Shown here piece after piece: positions 17,463 to 27,449 of a stretch of 53,123 nucleotides of DNA. Below the pieces are notes generated by a model, which did not search any database, had not been told where the DNA came from, and saw only the letters and a list, made by a program, of their open reading frames with translations. Within the stretch, counting starts at the first letter, position 1; every line of letters begins with the position of its first letter. The position numbers and the translations under genes are program-made. The DNA is from Bacteroidales bacterium (GTDB lineage: Bacteria; Bacteroidota; Bacteroidia; Bacteroidales; Marinilabiliaceae): contig JAKSLG010000018.1 of the NCBI GenBank assembly GCA_024401295.1, forward strand, positions 1-53,123. The letters are read 5' to 3'.

Positions 17463-20400
17463 ATGAAACAATACAATTTCCTAAATCGCCTTGTAGGTTG
17501 GATTGTCTGTGCAATTTCCGCAATTACCTACATATTGACAACAGAGGATTCGGCCAGTTTCTGGGACTGCGGCGAATTCATTGCAACGGCAAATAAGCTT
17601 CTCGTAGGACATCCTCCTGGAGCGCCATTCTTCATGATTGTCGGTCGATTCTTTGCAATTCTTGCCCCATCGCCGGAATTGATTGCAAAATCAATCAACA
17701 TCATGTCGGCTCTTGCAAGTGCATTCACGATACTTTTCCTTTTCTGGAGCATCACGCATCTTGCAAAGAAAATCTTCATCGATGATGAAGAGAACATCGA
17801 GCCATGGCGCATCTGGGCCGTTATGGGCGCAGGCGTTGTCGGTGCGTTGGCATACACTTTCTCAGACACATTCTGGTTCTCGGCTGTCGAAGGCGAGGTC
17901 TATGGCATGTCGTCGCTCTTCACTGCTGCCGTATTCTGGGCAATTCTGAAGTGGGAAAACGTGGCCGACGAGCCTCATTCAAACAGGTGGATCATCCTGA
18001 TTGCCTATCTCATGGGCCTCTCGATCGGCGTGCACCTGCTCAACCTCCTCTGCATCCCGGCAATCGTCATGGTCTATTACTTCAAGAAATATACCATCAC
18101 GACGGCCAACACCATCAAGGCATTCCTCCTTTCGTGTGTCATCCTTGCTGCCATTCTCTACGGCATCATTCCTGGCATCGTGAGCGGAGCTTCATATTTT
18201 GAGCTCTTCTTTGTCAACGAACTTGGCTTTGCCTTCAACACGGGCGCAGTCATCTATGCGTTCCTCCTTTTGGGTCTGCTCATCTGGGGCATCTATTTCA
18301 CGTTCAAGAATGAGCATAAGATATGGAACACGATTCTGACATCGATAGCCGTCATCATTCTCGGCTATTCATCGTTTGCGATGGTTGTGATTCGTTCGAA
18401 TGCCAATCCGACGATGGACCAGAACTCGCCGGAAGATGTCTTCAACCTCATGGGCTATCTCAACCGTGAGCAGTATGGCGACTGTCCGCTCTTCTACGGA
18501 CAGCATTTCAATTCGCCTGTTGACCGCGAATCGATGAGCCAGAACGAGGGCAAGCCTGTCTATATGCAGAAGAACGGACGCTACGAAATCGTAGATACTC
18601 GTCCTGTCTATAAATATACCGACAACATTGTCTTCCCTCGCATGTACAGCAGCGACAGCCGTCATGTCGAGCAGTACAAGGCTTGGACGAACTTCGAAGG
18701 ACGCGTAGTCAACGTGCGCGATGGCGAGGGCGGCCGCGAGACAATCGTGCGTCCGACATTCTTCGAGAACATCCGTTTCTTCCTTGCCTATCAGGTGAAT
18801 TTCATGTACTGGCGCTATTTCATGTGGAATTTTTCCGGTCGCCAGAACGACATTCAGAGCAATGGCGAATTGATTCACGGCAACTGGATTACGGGCATTC
18901 CGTTCATCGATAATGCGATGCTTGGCGATCAGGATCTGCTTCCGGATTCGCTCAAGAACAACAAGGGACATAACCGCTATTTCATGCTTCCGTTCCTCCT
19001 TGGTCTGGCTGGTCTTTTCTATCAGGCCGGCAAGGGCAAGAAAGGCAAGCAGGGCTTCTGGATTGTCATGTTGCTCTTCTTCATGACAGGTCTGGCAATC
19101 GTTGTCTATCTCAACCAGACTCCATGTCAGCCACGCGAGCGCGACTATGCTTACGCAGGTTCGTTCTATGCTTTTGCAATATGGATCGGCCTTGGCGTTC
19201 TGCCTGTTGTCGAATTCCTTCGCAAGCTGAAATTTGCAAATGGCGTCTCGGCCATTGCCGCTTCGGTCATTTGTCTGCTCTTCGTGCCATGCGTAATGGC
19301 TCAGCAGAACTGGGACGACCACGATCGTTCGGGCTGTACGATTGCACGCGATCTGGCATATAACTATTTGAATACTTGCGATGAAAATGCAATCATCTTC
19401 ACCAATGGCGATAACGATACTTTCCCATTGTGGTATGCACAGGAAGTTGAAGGCATTCGTACCGATGTTCGCGTCTGCAACCTCTCATATCTCTCGACAT
19501 GGTGGTATTGCGACCAGATGAAGCGCAAGGCCTATGACAGCGATCCGCTTCCTATTTCGTTCACTCACGACCAATATTCGGGCGACCGCGACATCATCTA
19601 TCTGCTCGACCGCAACAAGCAGGCCATCGACCTTGCAAAAGCCATCGACTTCGTCCGTTCCGACGATGTCTTGACTAAGTCGATACCGGAATATGCAGAA
19701 AGATTATGCTTCATCCCTGGACGCAAGTTCACATTGCCGGTTGACAGCGCTGCCGTGCTCCAGAACAATGTGGTTTCGGCCGACTATGCCGGCGACATCG
19801 TCAAGCAGATGAACATCAACCTCTCTGGCAAGCGATACATTCAGAAGAACGAATTCATGGTTCTCGACATGCTCGTTCAGAACAACTGGAAACGACCAAT
19901 GTATTATGCCGTGACAGTAGGTCAGGAGAACTACGTCGGACTGAACAACTATTTCCAGCTCGAAGGTCTCGCATATCGCATTGCTCCAGTATCGTCGGTT
20001 GGCGGTCAGGGACGTGTCGATACAGAAAAGATGTATGACAAGGTGATGAATCAGTTCCGCTGGGGCTTCTACAACAAGCCAGGCATCTATCTCGACGAGA
20101 ACAAGACTCGCATGGCAAGCAATCTGCGCCATAATCTTTCGCGCCTTGCAAGTGCACTTGTCGAAGAGTCGCTCGCGCTTGCCGATACCGATGAAGCTGC
20201 ATCGACCGAGAAGCGCCAGAAGGCAATTGCCGTCCTCGATAAGATTCAGGCCGAATTGCCGGATTCGCTCATCCCTCATAACTTCTTCAGCCTCACACTC
20301 GCCGAGGGCTATTACCTCACAGGCGAGAATGCAAAGGGCGATGAAATTCTTGAGCATTATTCTCTTGAAAACTGGCAGGAGCTCAACTACTACATGAATC

Positions 20401-20558
20401 TGCCAATAGAAAAGATATCGACAGATGAAGTTCAGCGTTGCATTGCTATCTTCTCATACATCGAGAAAACAGCAGAGCAATTCAAGCGCAGGGAGCTTGT
20501 TGACAAGCTCGAAAAAGACTATACATCGCTGCTCGATAAATTCGAATATATGATGTAA
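17463..20558 (+). CDS. DUF2723 membrane protein, putative protein O-glycosyltransferase (GT117/TMEM260-like)
   Basis: 1031 residues. The first 330 carry about ten hydrophobic spans and the DUF2723 signature (LTTEDSASFWDCGEFIATANKL cut here to SASFWDCGEF, then VGHPPGAPFF). Two further hydrophobic stretches lie at about 510-550 and 575-615, then a soluble C-terminal part of about 400 residues rich in Asn, Tyr and charged helices. The family is related to eukaryotic TMEM260 O-mannosyltransferases and is classed with GT-C glycosyltransferases. The conserved acidic Asp-Cys-Gly-Glu motif fits a catalytic loop facing the periplasm. Bacteroidetes glycosylate many secreted proteins, so a role in protein or envelope glycosylation is likely but unproven here. 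The polysaccharide deacetylase and thiS-thiE follow closely, forming one operon. Confidence 0.88.
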   Translation: MKQYNFLNRLVGWIVCAISAITYILTTEDSASFWDCGEFIATANKLLVGHPPGAPFFMIVGRFFAILAPSPELIAKSINIMSALASAFTILFLFWSITHLAKKIFIDDEENIEPWRIWAVMGAGVVGALAYTFSDTFWFSAVEGEVYGMSSLFTAAVFWAILKWENVADEPHSNRWIILIAYLMGLSIGVHLLNLLCIPAIVMVYYFKKYTITTANTIKAFLLSCVILAAILYGIIPGIVSGASYFELFFVNELGFAFNTGAVIYAFLLLGLLIWGIYFTFKNEHKIWNTILTSIAVIILGYSSFAMVVIRSNANPTMDQNSPEDVFNLMGYLNREQYGDCPLFYGQHFNSPVDRESMSQNEGKPVYMQKNGRYEIVDTRPVYKYTDNIVFPRMYSSDSRHVEQYKAWTNFEGRVVNVRDGEGGRETIVRPTFFENIRFFLAYQVNFMYWRYFMWNFSGRQNDIQSNGELIHGNWITGIPFIDNAMLGDQDLLPDSLKNNKGHNRYFMLPFLLGLAGLFYQAGKGKKGKQGFWIVMLLFFMTGLAIVVYLNQTPCQPRERDYAYAGSFYAFAIWIGLGVLPVVEFLRKLKFANGVSAIAASVICLLFVPCVMAQQNWDDHDRSGCTIARDLAYNYLNTCDENAIIFTNGDNDTFPLWYAQEVEGIRTDVRVCNLSYLSTWWYCDQMKRKAYDSDPLPISFTHDQYSGDRDIIYLLDRNKQAIDLAKAIDFVRSDDVLTKSIPEYAERLCFIPGRKFTLPVDSAAVLQNNVVSADYAGDIVKQMNINLSGKRYIQKNEFMVLDMLVQNNWKRPMYYAVTVGQENYVGLNNYFQLEGLAYRIAPVSSVGGQGRVDTEKMYDKVMNQFRWGFYNKPGIYLDENKTRMASNLRHNLSRLASALVEESLALADTDEAASTEKRQKAIAVLDKIQAELPDSLIPHNFFSLTLAEGYYLTGENAKGDEILEHYSLENWQELNYYMNLPIEKISTDEVQRCIAIFSYIEKTAEQFKRRELVDKLEKDYTSLLDKFEYMM

Positions 20559-20570
20559 AGCCATCGGTCG

Positions 20571-21209
20571 ATGAACACTGACTGGATCATACAGCCGCCT
20601 GAAATTCTCAGGCGGCTTTTTCCTAACTCGTTGTGGCGTCTCGATAGTCATGAACGCAGGGAAATAGCCTTCACGTTTGACGACGGACCCGTGCCAGAGC
20701 AAACGCCTTGGGTGCTCGACATTCTGGCAAAATATGGCATAAAAGCGGCCTTTTTCTGTGTTGGCGACAATGTTCGCAAATACCCGGAAATTTTCGAACG
20801 CATCTGTGCCGAAGGACATATCGTCGGCAATCATACGTTCAACCATCTTCAGCTCTTGCATTCGGGGTGGAGCGACTATCGCAAAAACATCGACATGTGC
20901 AATGACGTCGAGAACAACAGGGCGCATTTCTTCCGCGCACCTCATGGACAGATAACGCCATGGCGTGCCAGACAGCTCACGCAGAGTGGTCAGTTTCAGA
21001 AAATTGTCTTTTGGGACGTGATGCCTAAGGACTATGACCGTAACCTCACACCGCAGCAAGTTTTCGACAACATCAACCGCTATGCGCGCAACGGCTCAAT
21101 CATCGTCATGCACGACTCGATCAAGGCTGGCGAACGTATGCGATATGCACTCGAAAAAACTATTAATGAATTCGGCGAAAAGGGATTTTCGTTTGTCCCA
21201 ATAGCCTGA
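20571..21209 (+). CDS. Polysaccharide deacetylase (NodB homology domain)
   Basis: 212 residues covering one NodB/carbohydrate esterase 4 domain. Motif 1 TFDDGP is at about 34-39 with both Asp residues, motif 2 GNHTFNH at about 86-92 supplies the metal His pair, and motif 3 RAPHG is at about 122-126. A late FWDVMPKDY and IVMHDS complete the set, so it should be an active metal-dependent N-deacetylase. There is no signal peptide, so it probably acts in the cytoplasm or is exported otherwise; the substrate is unknown. It starts 12 bases after the DUF2723 stop and ends 18 bases before thiS. Confidence 0.9.
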   Translation: MNTDWIIQPPEILRRLFPNSLWRLDSHERREIAFTFDDGPVPEQTPWVLDILAKYGIKAAFFCVGDNVRKYPEIFERICAEGHIVGNHTFNHLQLLHSGWSDYRKNIDMCNDVENNRAHFFRAPHGQITPWRARQLTQSGQFQKIVFWDVMPKDYDRNLTPQQVFDNINRYARNGSIIVMHDSIKAGERMRYALEKTINEFGEKGFSFVPIA

Positions 21210-21227
21210 CATAAAGATTTTTGAACC

Positions 21228-21425
21228 ATGAAAATCACAGTCAACGACGAAGAGATTGAATTTGCAGGCCAGACAGTAGCCGACCTCTCGAAGCAGCTTT
21301 CGCTGCCAGACAAAGGCGTTGCCGTTGCCGTCGATATGCAAATGGTGCCACGCGCACAGTGGCCGGAGACAAACCTCAGCGATGGACAAAAAATCATCAT
21401 CATCAAGGCTGTCAGCGGAGGATAG
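21228..21425 (+). CDS. thiS: Sulfur carrier protein ThiS
   Basis: 65 residues with the ubiquitin-like fold pattern and the C-terminal Gly-Gly (KAVSGG). ThiF adenylates this end and it is converted to a thiocarboxylate to give sulfur for the thiazole ring. The adenylating enzyme ThiF is not in the window. It is followed after 3 bases by thiE. Unlike the other two thiamine loci here, this pair has no riboswitch in front. It is the third gene of a run that begins with the DUF2723 protein, so it may be read from an upstream promoter. Confidence 0.93.
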   Translation: MKITVNDEEIEFAGQTVADLSKQLSLPDKGVAVAVDMQMVPRAQWPETNLSDGQKIIIIKAVSGG

Positions 21426-21428
21426 GTT

Positions 21429-22079
21429 ATGATGACACAGACACAGCTCAATTGTTTCACGCTTCAGTTCATCACACATCGCAACGAACAGCTCGATGAG
21501 GTCGAAGCTTCACGCCTTGCGCTCGAAGGCGGATGCCGATGGATTCAGTTGCGAATGAAAGATGCTTCGCACGACGAGATTGTTGCCGCAGCCAGGAAAA
21601 TCATGCCTCTGTGCCGCGAATATGAAGCGGTCTTTTTGATTGATGATCATGTCGATATATGTGCCGAAGTCGGTGCTGACGGCGTTCATCTCGGCAAAAA
21701 CGACATGGACCCGGCCGAAGCACGCGCCATACTTGGCAACAAGGCAATCATCGGCGGGACATGCAATACTTTTGCCGACATACAGAATATTCACGAGAAA
21801 GTCGATTATATAGGCCTCGGCCCATTCCGTTTCACGACAACGAAGAAAAAGCTCTCGCCTGTCCTCGGACTCGACGGCTATCGGAATATCGTGTGGCAAT
21901 GCCGCGAACGTGGCATAAACACGCCTATCGTCGCCATCGGAGGCATCACAGAAGCCGATATCCTCGACATCATGAATTCAGGTCCTAACGGCATCGCGCT
22001 TTCCGGCACAATCATGAATGCCGACAAGCCTGTCGAAACAACTGAACGACTCGTCAAGACACTCCGTTATCGCATCTGA
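21429..22079 (+). CDS. thiE: Thiamine-phosphate synthase ThiE
   Basis: 216 residues, a TIM-barrel enzyme that joins the pyrimidine diphosphate and thiazole phosphate to thiamine phosphate (EC 2.5.1.3). Visible family motifs are WIQLRMKD, FLIDDHVDIC, GVHLGKNDM, YIGLGPFRFTTTKK and VAIGGITEADI. The products of thiC and thiG/thiH, encoded elsewhere in this window, feed it. The start codon is three bases after the thiS stop. A weak hairpin and T run follow. Confidence 0.95.
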   Translation: MMTQTQLNCFTLQFITHRNEQLDEVEASRLALEGGCRWIQLRMKDASHDEIVAAARKIMPLCREYEAVFLIDDHVDICAEVGADGVHLGKNDMDPAEARAILGNKAIIGGTCNTFADIQNIHEKVDYIGLGPFRFTTTKKKLSPVLGLDGYRNIVWQCRERGINTPIVAIGGITEADILDIMNSGPNGIALSGTIMNADKPVETTERLVKTLRYRI

Positions 22080-22082
22080 GAA

Positions 22083-22108
22083 ATATCTGTTCCGAGATAT
22101 ACTTTTTT
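22083..22108 (+). terminator. Weak terminator after thiE
   Basis: A 6-bp stem (ATATCT with AGATAT), loop GTTCCG, then ACTTTTTT. Short, but in the right place between the convergent thiE and EamA genes. Confidence 0.45.
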
Positions 22109-22124
22109 CAAGAAAAGGATTTTT

Positions 22125-22985
22125 TCATCTGTCTGCCACAACAATTCCCGCCACGATCAATGCCGTGGCGCATATTGTTATTCCTGTCACCTCGCCTTGC
22201 ATTAGTAGGGCCGAAGTGATGAGTGAGACAACAGGCAACAGATACAGGAAATTGTTGGTGCGGACGACACCGATTTTGTTCACCGACACATTCCATAGCC
22301 ACAGGCAGCCTGCCGAGGCAATCGCTCCAAGATAGAATATTGATCCGACGACTTTTGCCGACGATGTCATGGCTTCAAGCTCACTGTTGTCAAATATTAT
22401 TATTGCTATCGGAAGTATCGTGACAAGCGAATAAAACATCATTCTTCTCTCGACAACAACCTCTTTCAAGCTCTTGCCGATTCTTCCGAGCACAACCGAA
22501 TAGATGGCCCACATTACTGCACATGCCATCGCCAATAAATCGCCAGTAGGAAATATGTCTATCAGCATTTTACCATCGGTCACCAGAAGTAATACTCCAA
22601 AGAATGCAACGAGCGAACCGGCTACATATCTGAGGCTTGGCAATTCTCTCCTCAGCACTAATTCTATTGCGGCAGAGATGACGGGAACGGTTGCGCATAT
22701 CAAACCCACGTTGACGGCCGTCGTTCGCTGCAACGCCATGTATTCCAAGAGGAAATAGACAGAACCGCCGCAAACGCCTGTCAGAAAAATCTTCAGTTCG
22801 GTTTTGTTTCGCTCAAATTGGAGTCTCTCGCGATTGAGCGAAAGCAGAAGGACGTATGCCAATGCAAATCGCATCGTCATGAGCGTAATCGGCGATACAC
22901 CAACATCAAGCACTTGCTTGGAAGCTACAAAAGTCGAGCCCCAAACAAGTGCTGTGATAAATGCGGGTATGTATTTTTTAATCAA
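22125..22985 (-). CDS. EamA/DMT family transporter
   Basis: 286 residues with ten hydrophobic spans in two EamA halves (ALVWGSTFVASKQVL in the first, AMACAVMWAIYSVVLGR in the second). It is a drug/metabolite transporter; the substrate is unknown. The start appears to be a TTG at 22985: the protein begins naturally there (MIKKYIPAFITALVWGS), no ATG is available nearby, and the upstream PurF-like gene stops only 4 bases earlier. The pair is therefore co-transcribed. The next internal Met, at about residue 36, would cut off the first span. Confidence 0.88.
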   Translation of the reverse strand: MIKKYIPAFITALVWGSTFVASKQVLDVGVSPITLMTMRFALAYVLLLSLNRERLQFERNKTELKIFLTGVCGGSVYFLLEYMALQRTTAVNVGLICATVPVISAAIELVLRRELPSLRYVAGSLVAFFGVLLLVTDGKMLIDIFPTGDLLAMACAVMWAIYSVVLGRIGKSLKEVVVERRMMFYSLVTILPIAIIIFDNSELEAMTSSAKVVGSIFYLGAIASAGCLWLWNVSVNKIGVVRTNNFLYLLPVVSLITSALLMQGEVTGITICATALIVAGIVVADR

Positions 22986-22989
22986 TGAT

Positions 22990-24399
22990 TTAGCCCCAGC
23001 TTGAATTGTCCCAGCAGTGTGTACACAGACACTCTTTTGGCAAACCTATGGCGTCAACGAGATCTTCAAGACGCTGGAACTTCAATGTTGTAAGGTTGAG
23101 GTCCTTGCGAATCTGCTCAACCATGTTCTTGTACTCCTGCGAATCAGGATCGGCATATTTTGAGAAATCAACATCTTCCTTGCCCTCGAGTTTGATGATG
23201 GCCTTGCGTGTTGCAAGTTCCAAAGTCGTACGTGAGCGGCTGAAATTCAAATATTCGCATGGGTAAATCAGCGGCGGACAAGCCACACGCATGTGTATCT
23301 CTTTGATGCCGGCATTTGTCAAGTCCTGCACATTGTCGCGTAACTGAGTGCCGCGAACGATAGAGTCATCGAGGAAGACGCCTTTCTTGCCTTTTATCAG
23401 AGCCTCGTTTGGCAAAAGCTTCATCTTTGCAACGAGTTCGCGCATCTTCTGGTTCTGTGGCATGAAGCTACGTGGCCACGTAGGCGTATATTTTGCGTAT
23501 GGACGCATGATGTGCAATCCTGACTGATGGCTGTAGCCCATTGCATGACCCGTGCCCGAATCTGGAATGCCGGCAACGAAATCTGCATCTTTAACATCGT
23601 CGTTTTCAGCAAGTTTGCATCCGCAACGATAACGCGATTCATCAACGTTGATGCCTTCATAGCATGATGGTGGGTAGCCATAATAGACCCAGAGGAATGA
23701 GCAGACCTGCATCTGCTTGTTGCGTTCGCGCAGAGTCTTGTATTCGTTTGCCTTGATTGAAACAATCTCGCCTGGTCCTATGTATTTTTCAATCTTATAG
23801 TCGAGGTTGAGGAACGATGTCGTTTCTGAAGCAACGCATGTTGCGCCGTCTTTCTTGCCGATAACGATTGGCGTACGGCCAAGTTTGTCGCGACCGGCAA
23901 TTATCTCTTCGCCGCAGAGGATGAGAATCGAGCACGAACCTTTGATTTTGTCATAGACATTTTCGATGCCTTCCTTGAAACTTGCTTTTTCGCATATCAG
24001 CATGGCAACCAATTCGGTCGGATTGATGCCGCCCTGACTTGTCTCGGCAAAATTCTTGCCCTGCTCGAGCAATCCTTGAGCCAGCTCGTCGAGGTTGTTG
24101 ATTTTTGAGACTGTCGTAATTGCGAAACGGCCCAAATGAGAGAAGATGACCAGCGGTTGTGCTTCTGTGTCACTGATACATCCGATGCCGGCGGTGCCGC
24201 AGAATGAAGCTGCATCGGCCTCAAATTTGTTTCTGAAATATCCATTTTCGAGGCTATGGATAGCTCTTTGAAAGCCTTTCTCTGTCGAGAAGATTGTCAT
24301 GCCACCGCGCTTGGTGCCAAGGTGCGAGTGATAGTCGGTGCCATAGAATATTTCTGACACACAATCAGTTGTTGAAACTGTTCCAAAAAAACCGCTCAT
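22990..24399 (-). CDS. PurF-like amidophosphoribosyltransferase homologue lacking the catalytic cysteine
   Basis: 469 residues with an N-terminal Ntn glutamine-amidotransferase domain and a C-terminal phosphoribosyltransferase domain. Authentic PurF has Met-Cys-Gly at its start, the Cys being the glutaminase nucleophile; here the protein begins MSGFFGTVS, so the Cys is Ser. The PRPP-binding loop VFLDDSIVRGTQ is intact (about 339-351). Cysteines that match the 4Fe-4S ligands of the Bacillus-type enzyme are present: about 232 (QVCSFLWV), near 372-379 (ACPPLIYPCEY) and the terminal CLCTHCW. It may use free ammonia, depend on another subunit, or have a regulatory role. A separate normal PurF must exist elsewhere if the cell makes purines this way. 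It shares an operon with the EamA transporter. Confidence 0.88.
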   Translation of the reverse strand: MSGFFGTVSTTDCVSEIFYGTDYHSHLGTKRGGMTIFSTEKGFQRAIHSLENGYFRNKFEADAASFCGTAGIGCISDTEAQPLVIFSHLGRFAITTVSKINNLDELAQGLLEQGKNFAETSQGGINPTELVAMLICEKASFKEGIENVYDKIKGSCSILILCGEEIIAGRDKLGRTPIVIGKKDGATCVASETTSFLNLDYKIEKYIGPGEIVSIKANEYKTLRERNKQMQVCSFLWVYYGYPPSCYEGINVDESRYRCGCKLAENDDVKDADFVAGIPDSGTGHAMGYSHQSGLHIMRPYAKYTPTWPRSFMPQNQKMRELVAKMKLLPNEALIKGKKGVFLDDSIVRGTQLRDNVQDLTNAGIKEIHMRVACPPLIYPCEYLNFSRSRTTLELATRKAIIKLEGKEDVDFSKYADPDSQEYKNMVEQIRKDLNLTTLKFQRLEDLVDAIGLPKECLCTHCWDNSSWG

Positions 24400-24463
24400 C
24401 GATATCGGTATTTGCTAAGATTTAAAAAATTGCTTGCCGCTCATCGAGCCACTAAACCAATGG

Positions 24464-24471
24464 CAAATATA
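24464..24471 (-). promoter_or_regulatory. -7 promoter box TATATTTG (reverse strand)
   Basis: It matches TAnnTTTG and lies 64 bases before the start of the PurF-like gene. The -33 element is unclear. Confidence 0.45.
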
Positions 24472-24519
24472 ATACATTAATAGTTATTATCATGAAGAAA
24501 GCGCACTCTACTTTTAGAT

Positions 24520-24562
24520 AAAAAAATAAAAAAAATGGCACCACGCCGGATGACGCAGTGCC
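24520..24562 (-). terminator. Rho-independent terminator after thiC
   Basis: On the reverse strand a 9-bp stem (GGCACTGCG with CGTGGTGCC, two G-U pairs), loop of eight bases, then a long T-rich tract. It separates thiGC from the PurF-like operon. Confidence 0.7.
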
Positions 24563-24587
24563 TATGCTTGTGTCTCAATGTTTTATC

Positions 24588-26324
<1,737 letters not shown>

Positions 26325-27092
26325 TTATCCGAGGAATGCTGTGAGCGGCGAGCTCGCCTGTGCCACGTCCGATACGCCGCCAAGTCCGGCCTCGTAAGCT
26401 CTGCGTCCTGCAACGACGGCCTCCTTGAAAGCTATTGCCATCTGAACAGGATCGCCTGCCACGGCTATTGCCGTGTTCACGAGGCATGCCGCTGCGCCCA
26501 TCTCCATGGCTGCTGCCGCATGACTTGGTGCGCCGATGCCCGCATCAACAACAACTGGCACATGCGACTGCTCTATGATAATCTTCAGAAAATCTTCTGT
26601 TCGCAATCCCTTATTTGAACCGATAGGTGCAGCAAGCGGCATAACTGTCGCTGCGCCAGCTTCTTCCAGTCTCTTGCAGAGCACTGGGTCGGCCTGGCAA
26701 TATGGCAAAACGACAAAGCCCATCTTCACGAGCTTCTCTGTCGCCTTCAGTGTCTCTGTCGAATCCGGCAAGAGATAACGTGGATCCGGATGAATCTCGA
26801 GTTTGAGCCAGTTTGTGCCGAATGCCTCGCGCGACATCTGTGCAGCAAAGACGGCCTCCTCGGCATCGCGTACTCCGCTCGTGTTCGGAAGAAGCTGTAT
26901 GTTCGGATTAATGATATGCTTCAGCATATCGTCGTCAGATGAGCCAAGGTCCACTCGCTTCATGGCTACTGTCACCATCTCTGTCTCCGATGCAACAATC
27001 GACTGCTTCATCAATTCGTTGTTCGAGAACTTTCCGGTTCCCAGGAAAAGTCGCGAATTGAATTCGCGTCCGGCAATGACCAATTTTTCCAT
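26325..27092 (-). CDS. thiG: Thiazole synthase ThiG
   Basis: 255 residues, a TIM barrel that builds the thiazole phosphate ring from deoxyxylulose phosphate, dehydroglycine and the sulfur of ThiS thiocarboxylate. Family motifs: [10 protein letters not shown] at the start, [67 protein letters not shown] and [11 protein letters not shown]. The Schiff-base lysine is expected in KLEI. First gene of the thiG-thiC unit, with a TPP riboswitch and terminator in its leader. Its partner ThiH, which supplies dehydroglycine, is 21 kb away. Confidence 0.97.
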   Translation of the reverse strand: MEKLVIAGREFNSRLFLGTGKFSNNELMKQSIVASETEMVTVAMKRVDLGSSDDDMLKHIINPNIQLLPNTSGVRDAEEAVFAAQMSREAFGTNWLKLEIHPDPRYLLPDSTETLKATEKLVKMGFVVLPYCQADPVLCKRLEEAGAATVMPLAAPIGSNKGLRTEDFLKIIIEQSHVPVVVDAGIGAPSHAAAAMEMGAAACLVNTAIAVAGDPVQMAIAFKEAVVAGRRAYEAGLGGVSDVAQASSPLTAFLG

Positions 27093-27127
27093 ATCTATAT
27101 GTTTTTTTCTATTTTCCTACACAAAAC

Positions 27128-27159
27128 AAAAAAACGCCACGGCTCCAGCAACCATGACG
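27128..27159 (-). terminator. Regulated terminator of the thiG leader
   Basis: On the reverse strand a 10-bp stem (CGTCATGGTT with AGCCGTGGCG, several G-U pairs), loop GCTGG and seven T. It stands between the TPP aptamer and thiG. Its left arm region CTGCGTCA (27155-27162) is exactly complementary to TGACGCAG in the aptamer 3' side (27202-27209), giving an alternative antiterminator. Confidence 0.75.
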
Positions 27160-27193
27160 CAGCGCATTGTATTACAGCAATTTATCTTTGCCA

Positions 27194-27270
27194 AACAATC
27201 CCTGCGTCAGCATTATCTGCATCAGGTTCTTAGGGTATATTCTCAGCCTGTGGGCACCCCCTTGTCTTTC
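27194..27270 (-). promoter_or_regulatory. TPP riboswitch (THI element) for thiGC
   Basis: On the reverse strand the aptamer core is clear: GGGGGTGCCC, GGCTGAGA, ATACCC, GAACCTGATGCAGATAATGC and TGACGCAGGGA, the conserved thi-box. It begins a few bases after the promoter. With TPP bound, the 3' side of the aptamer is held and the downstream terminator forms; without TPP the antiterminator pairing is possible. Confidence 0.95.
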
Positions 27271-27275
27271 GCAAG

Positions 27276-27283
27276 CAAAGATA
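27276..27283 (-). promoter_or_regulatory. -7 promoter box TATCTTTG (reverse strand)
   Basis: It matches TAnnTTTG and lies just ahead of the TPP aptamer, so transcription should start almost at the first aptamer base. The same box in the same relation precedes the thiH riboswitch. Confidence 0.65.
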
Positions 27284-27402
27284 GTGAGTTTTTGAATATT
27301 TTATACCAAACTGACCAAAAACATCGATTTTGGACATGCACAACGAACGGAACCGTGCGTCTGAATCGCTTGCCGGATTAATATCTTTTAGCACAAATAT
27401 CC

Positions 27403-27432
27403 TTTGGCTCAAATATTTATTGTCTATATTTG
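27403..27432 (+). promoter_or_regulatory. Promoter TTTG-N18-TATATTTG
   Basis: A -33 TTTG at 27403-27406 and a -7 TATATTTG at 27425-27432, 17 bases before the chosen ATG of the TonB-dependent receptor. It supports the start at 27450 rather than the longer frame from 27330. Confidence 0.6.
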
Positions 27433-27449
27433 CCACAACAAACAACGCG

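Noticed and set aside
18369-19322. Antisense open frame of 317 codons inside the DUF2723 gene
   Set aside because: Lies within a well supported gene and shows no motif or start context.
27330-27449. Longer N-terminus of the TonB receptor
   Set aside because: It would place 40 residues before an obvious signal peptide and start upstream of the likely promoter.
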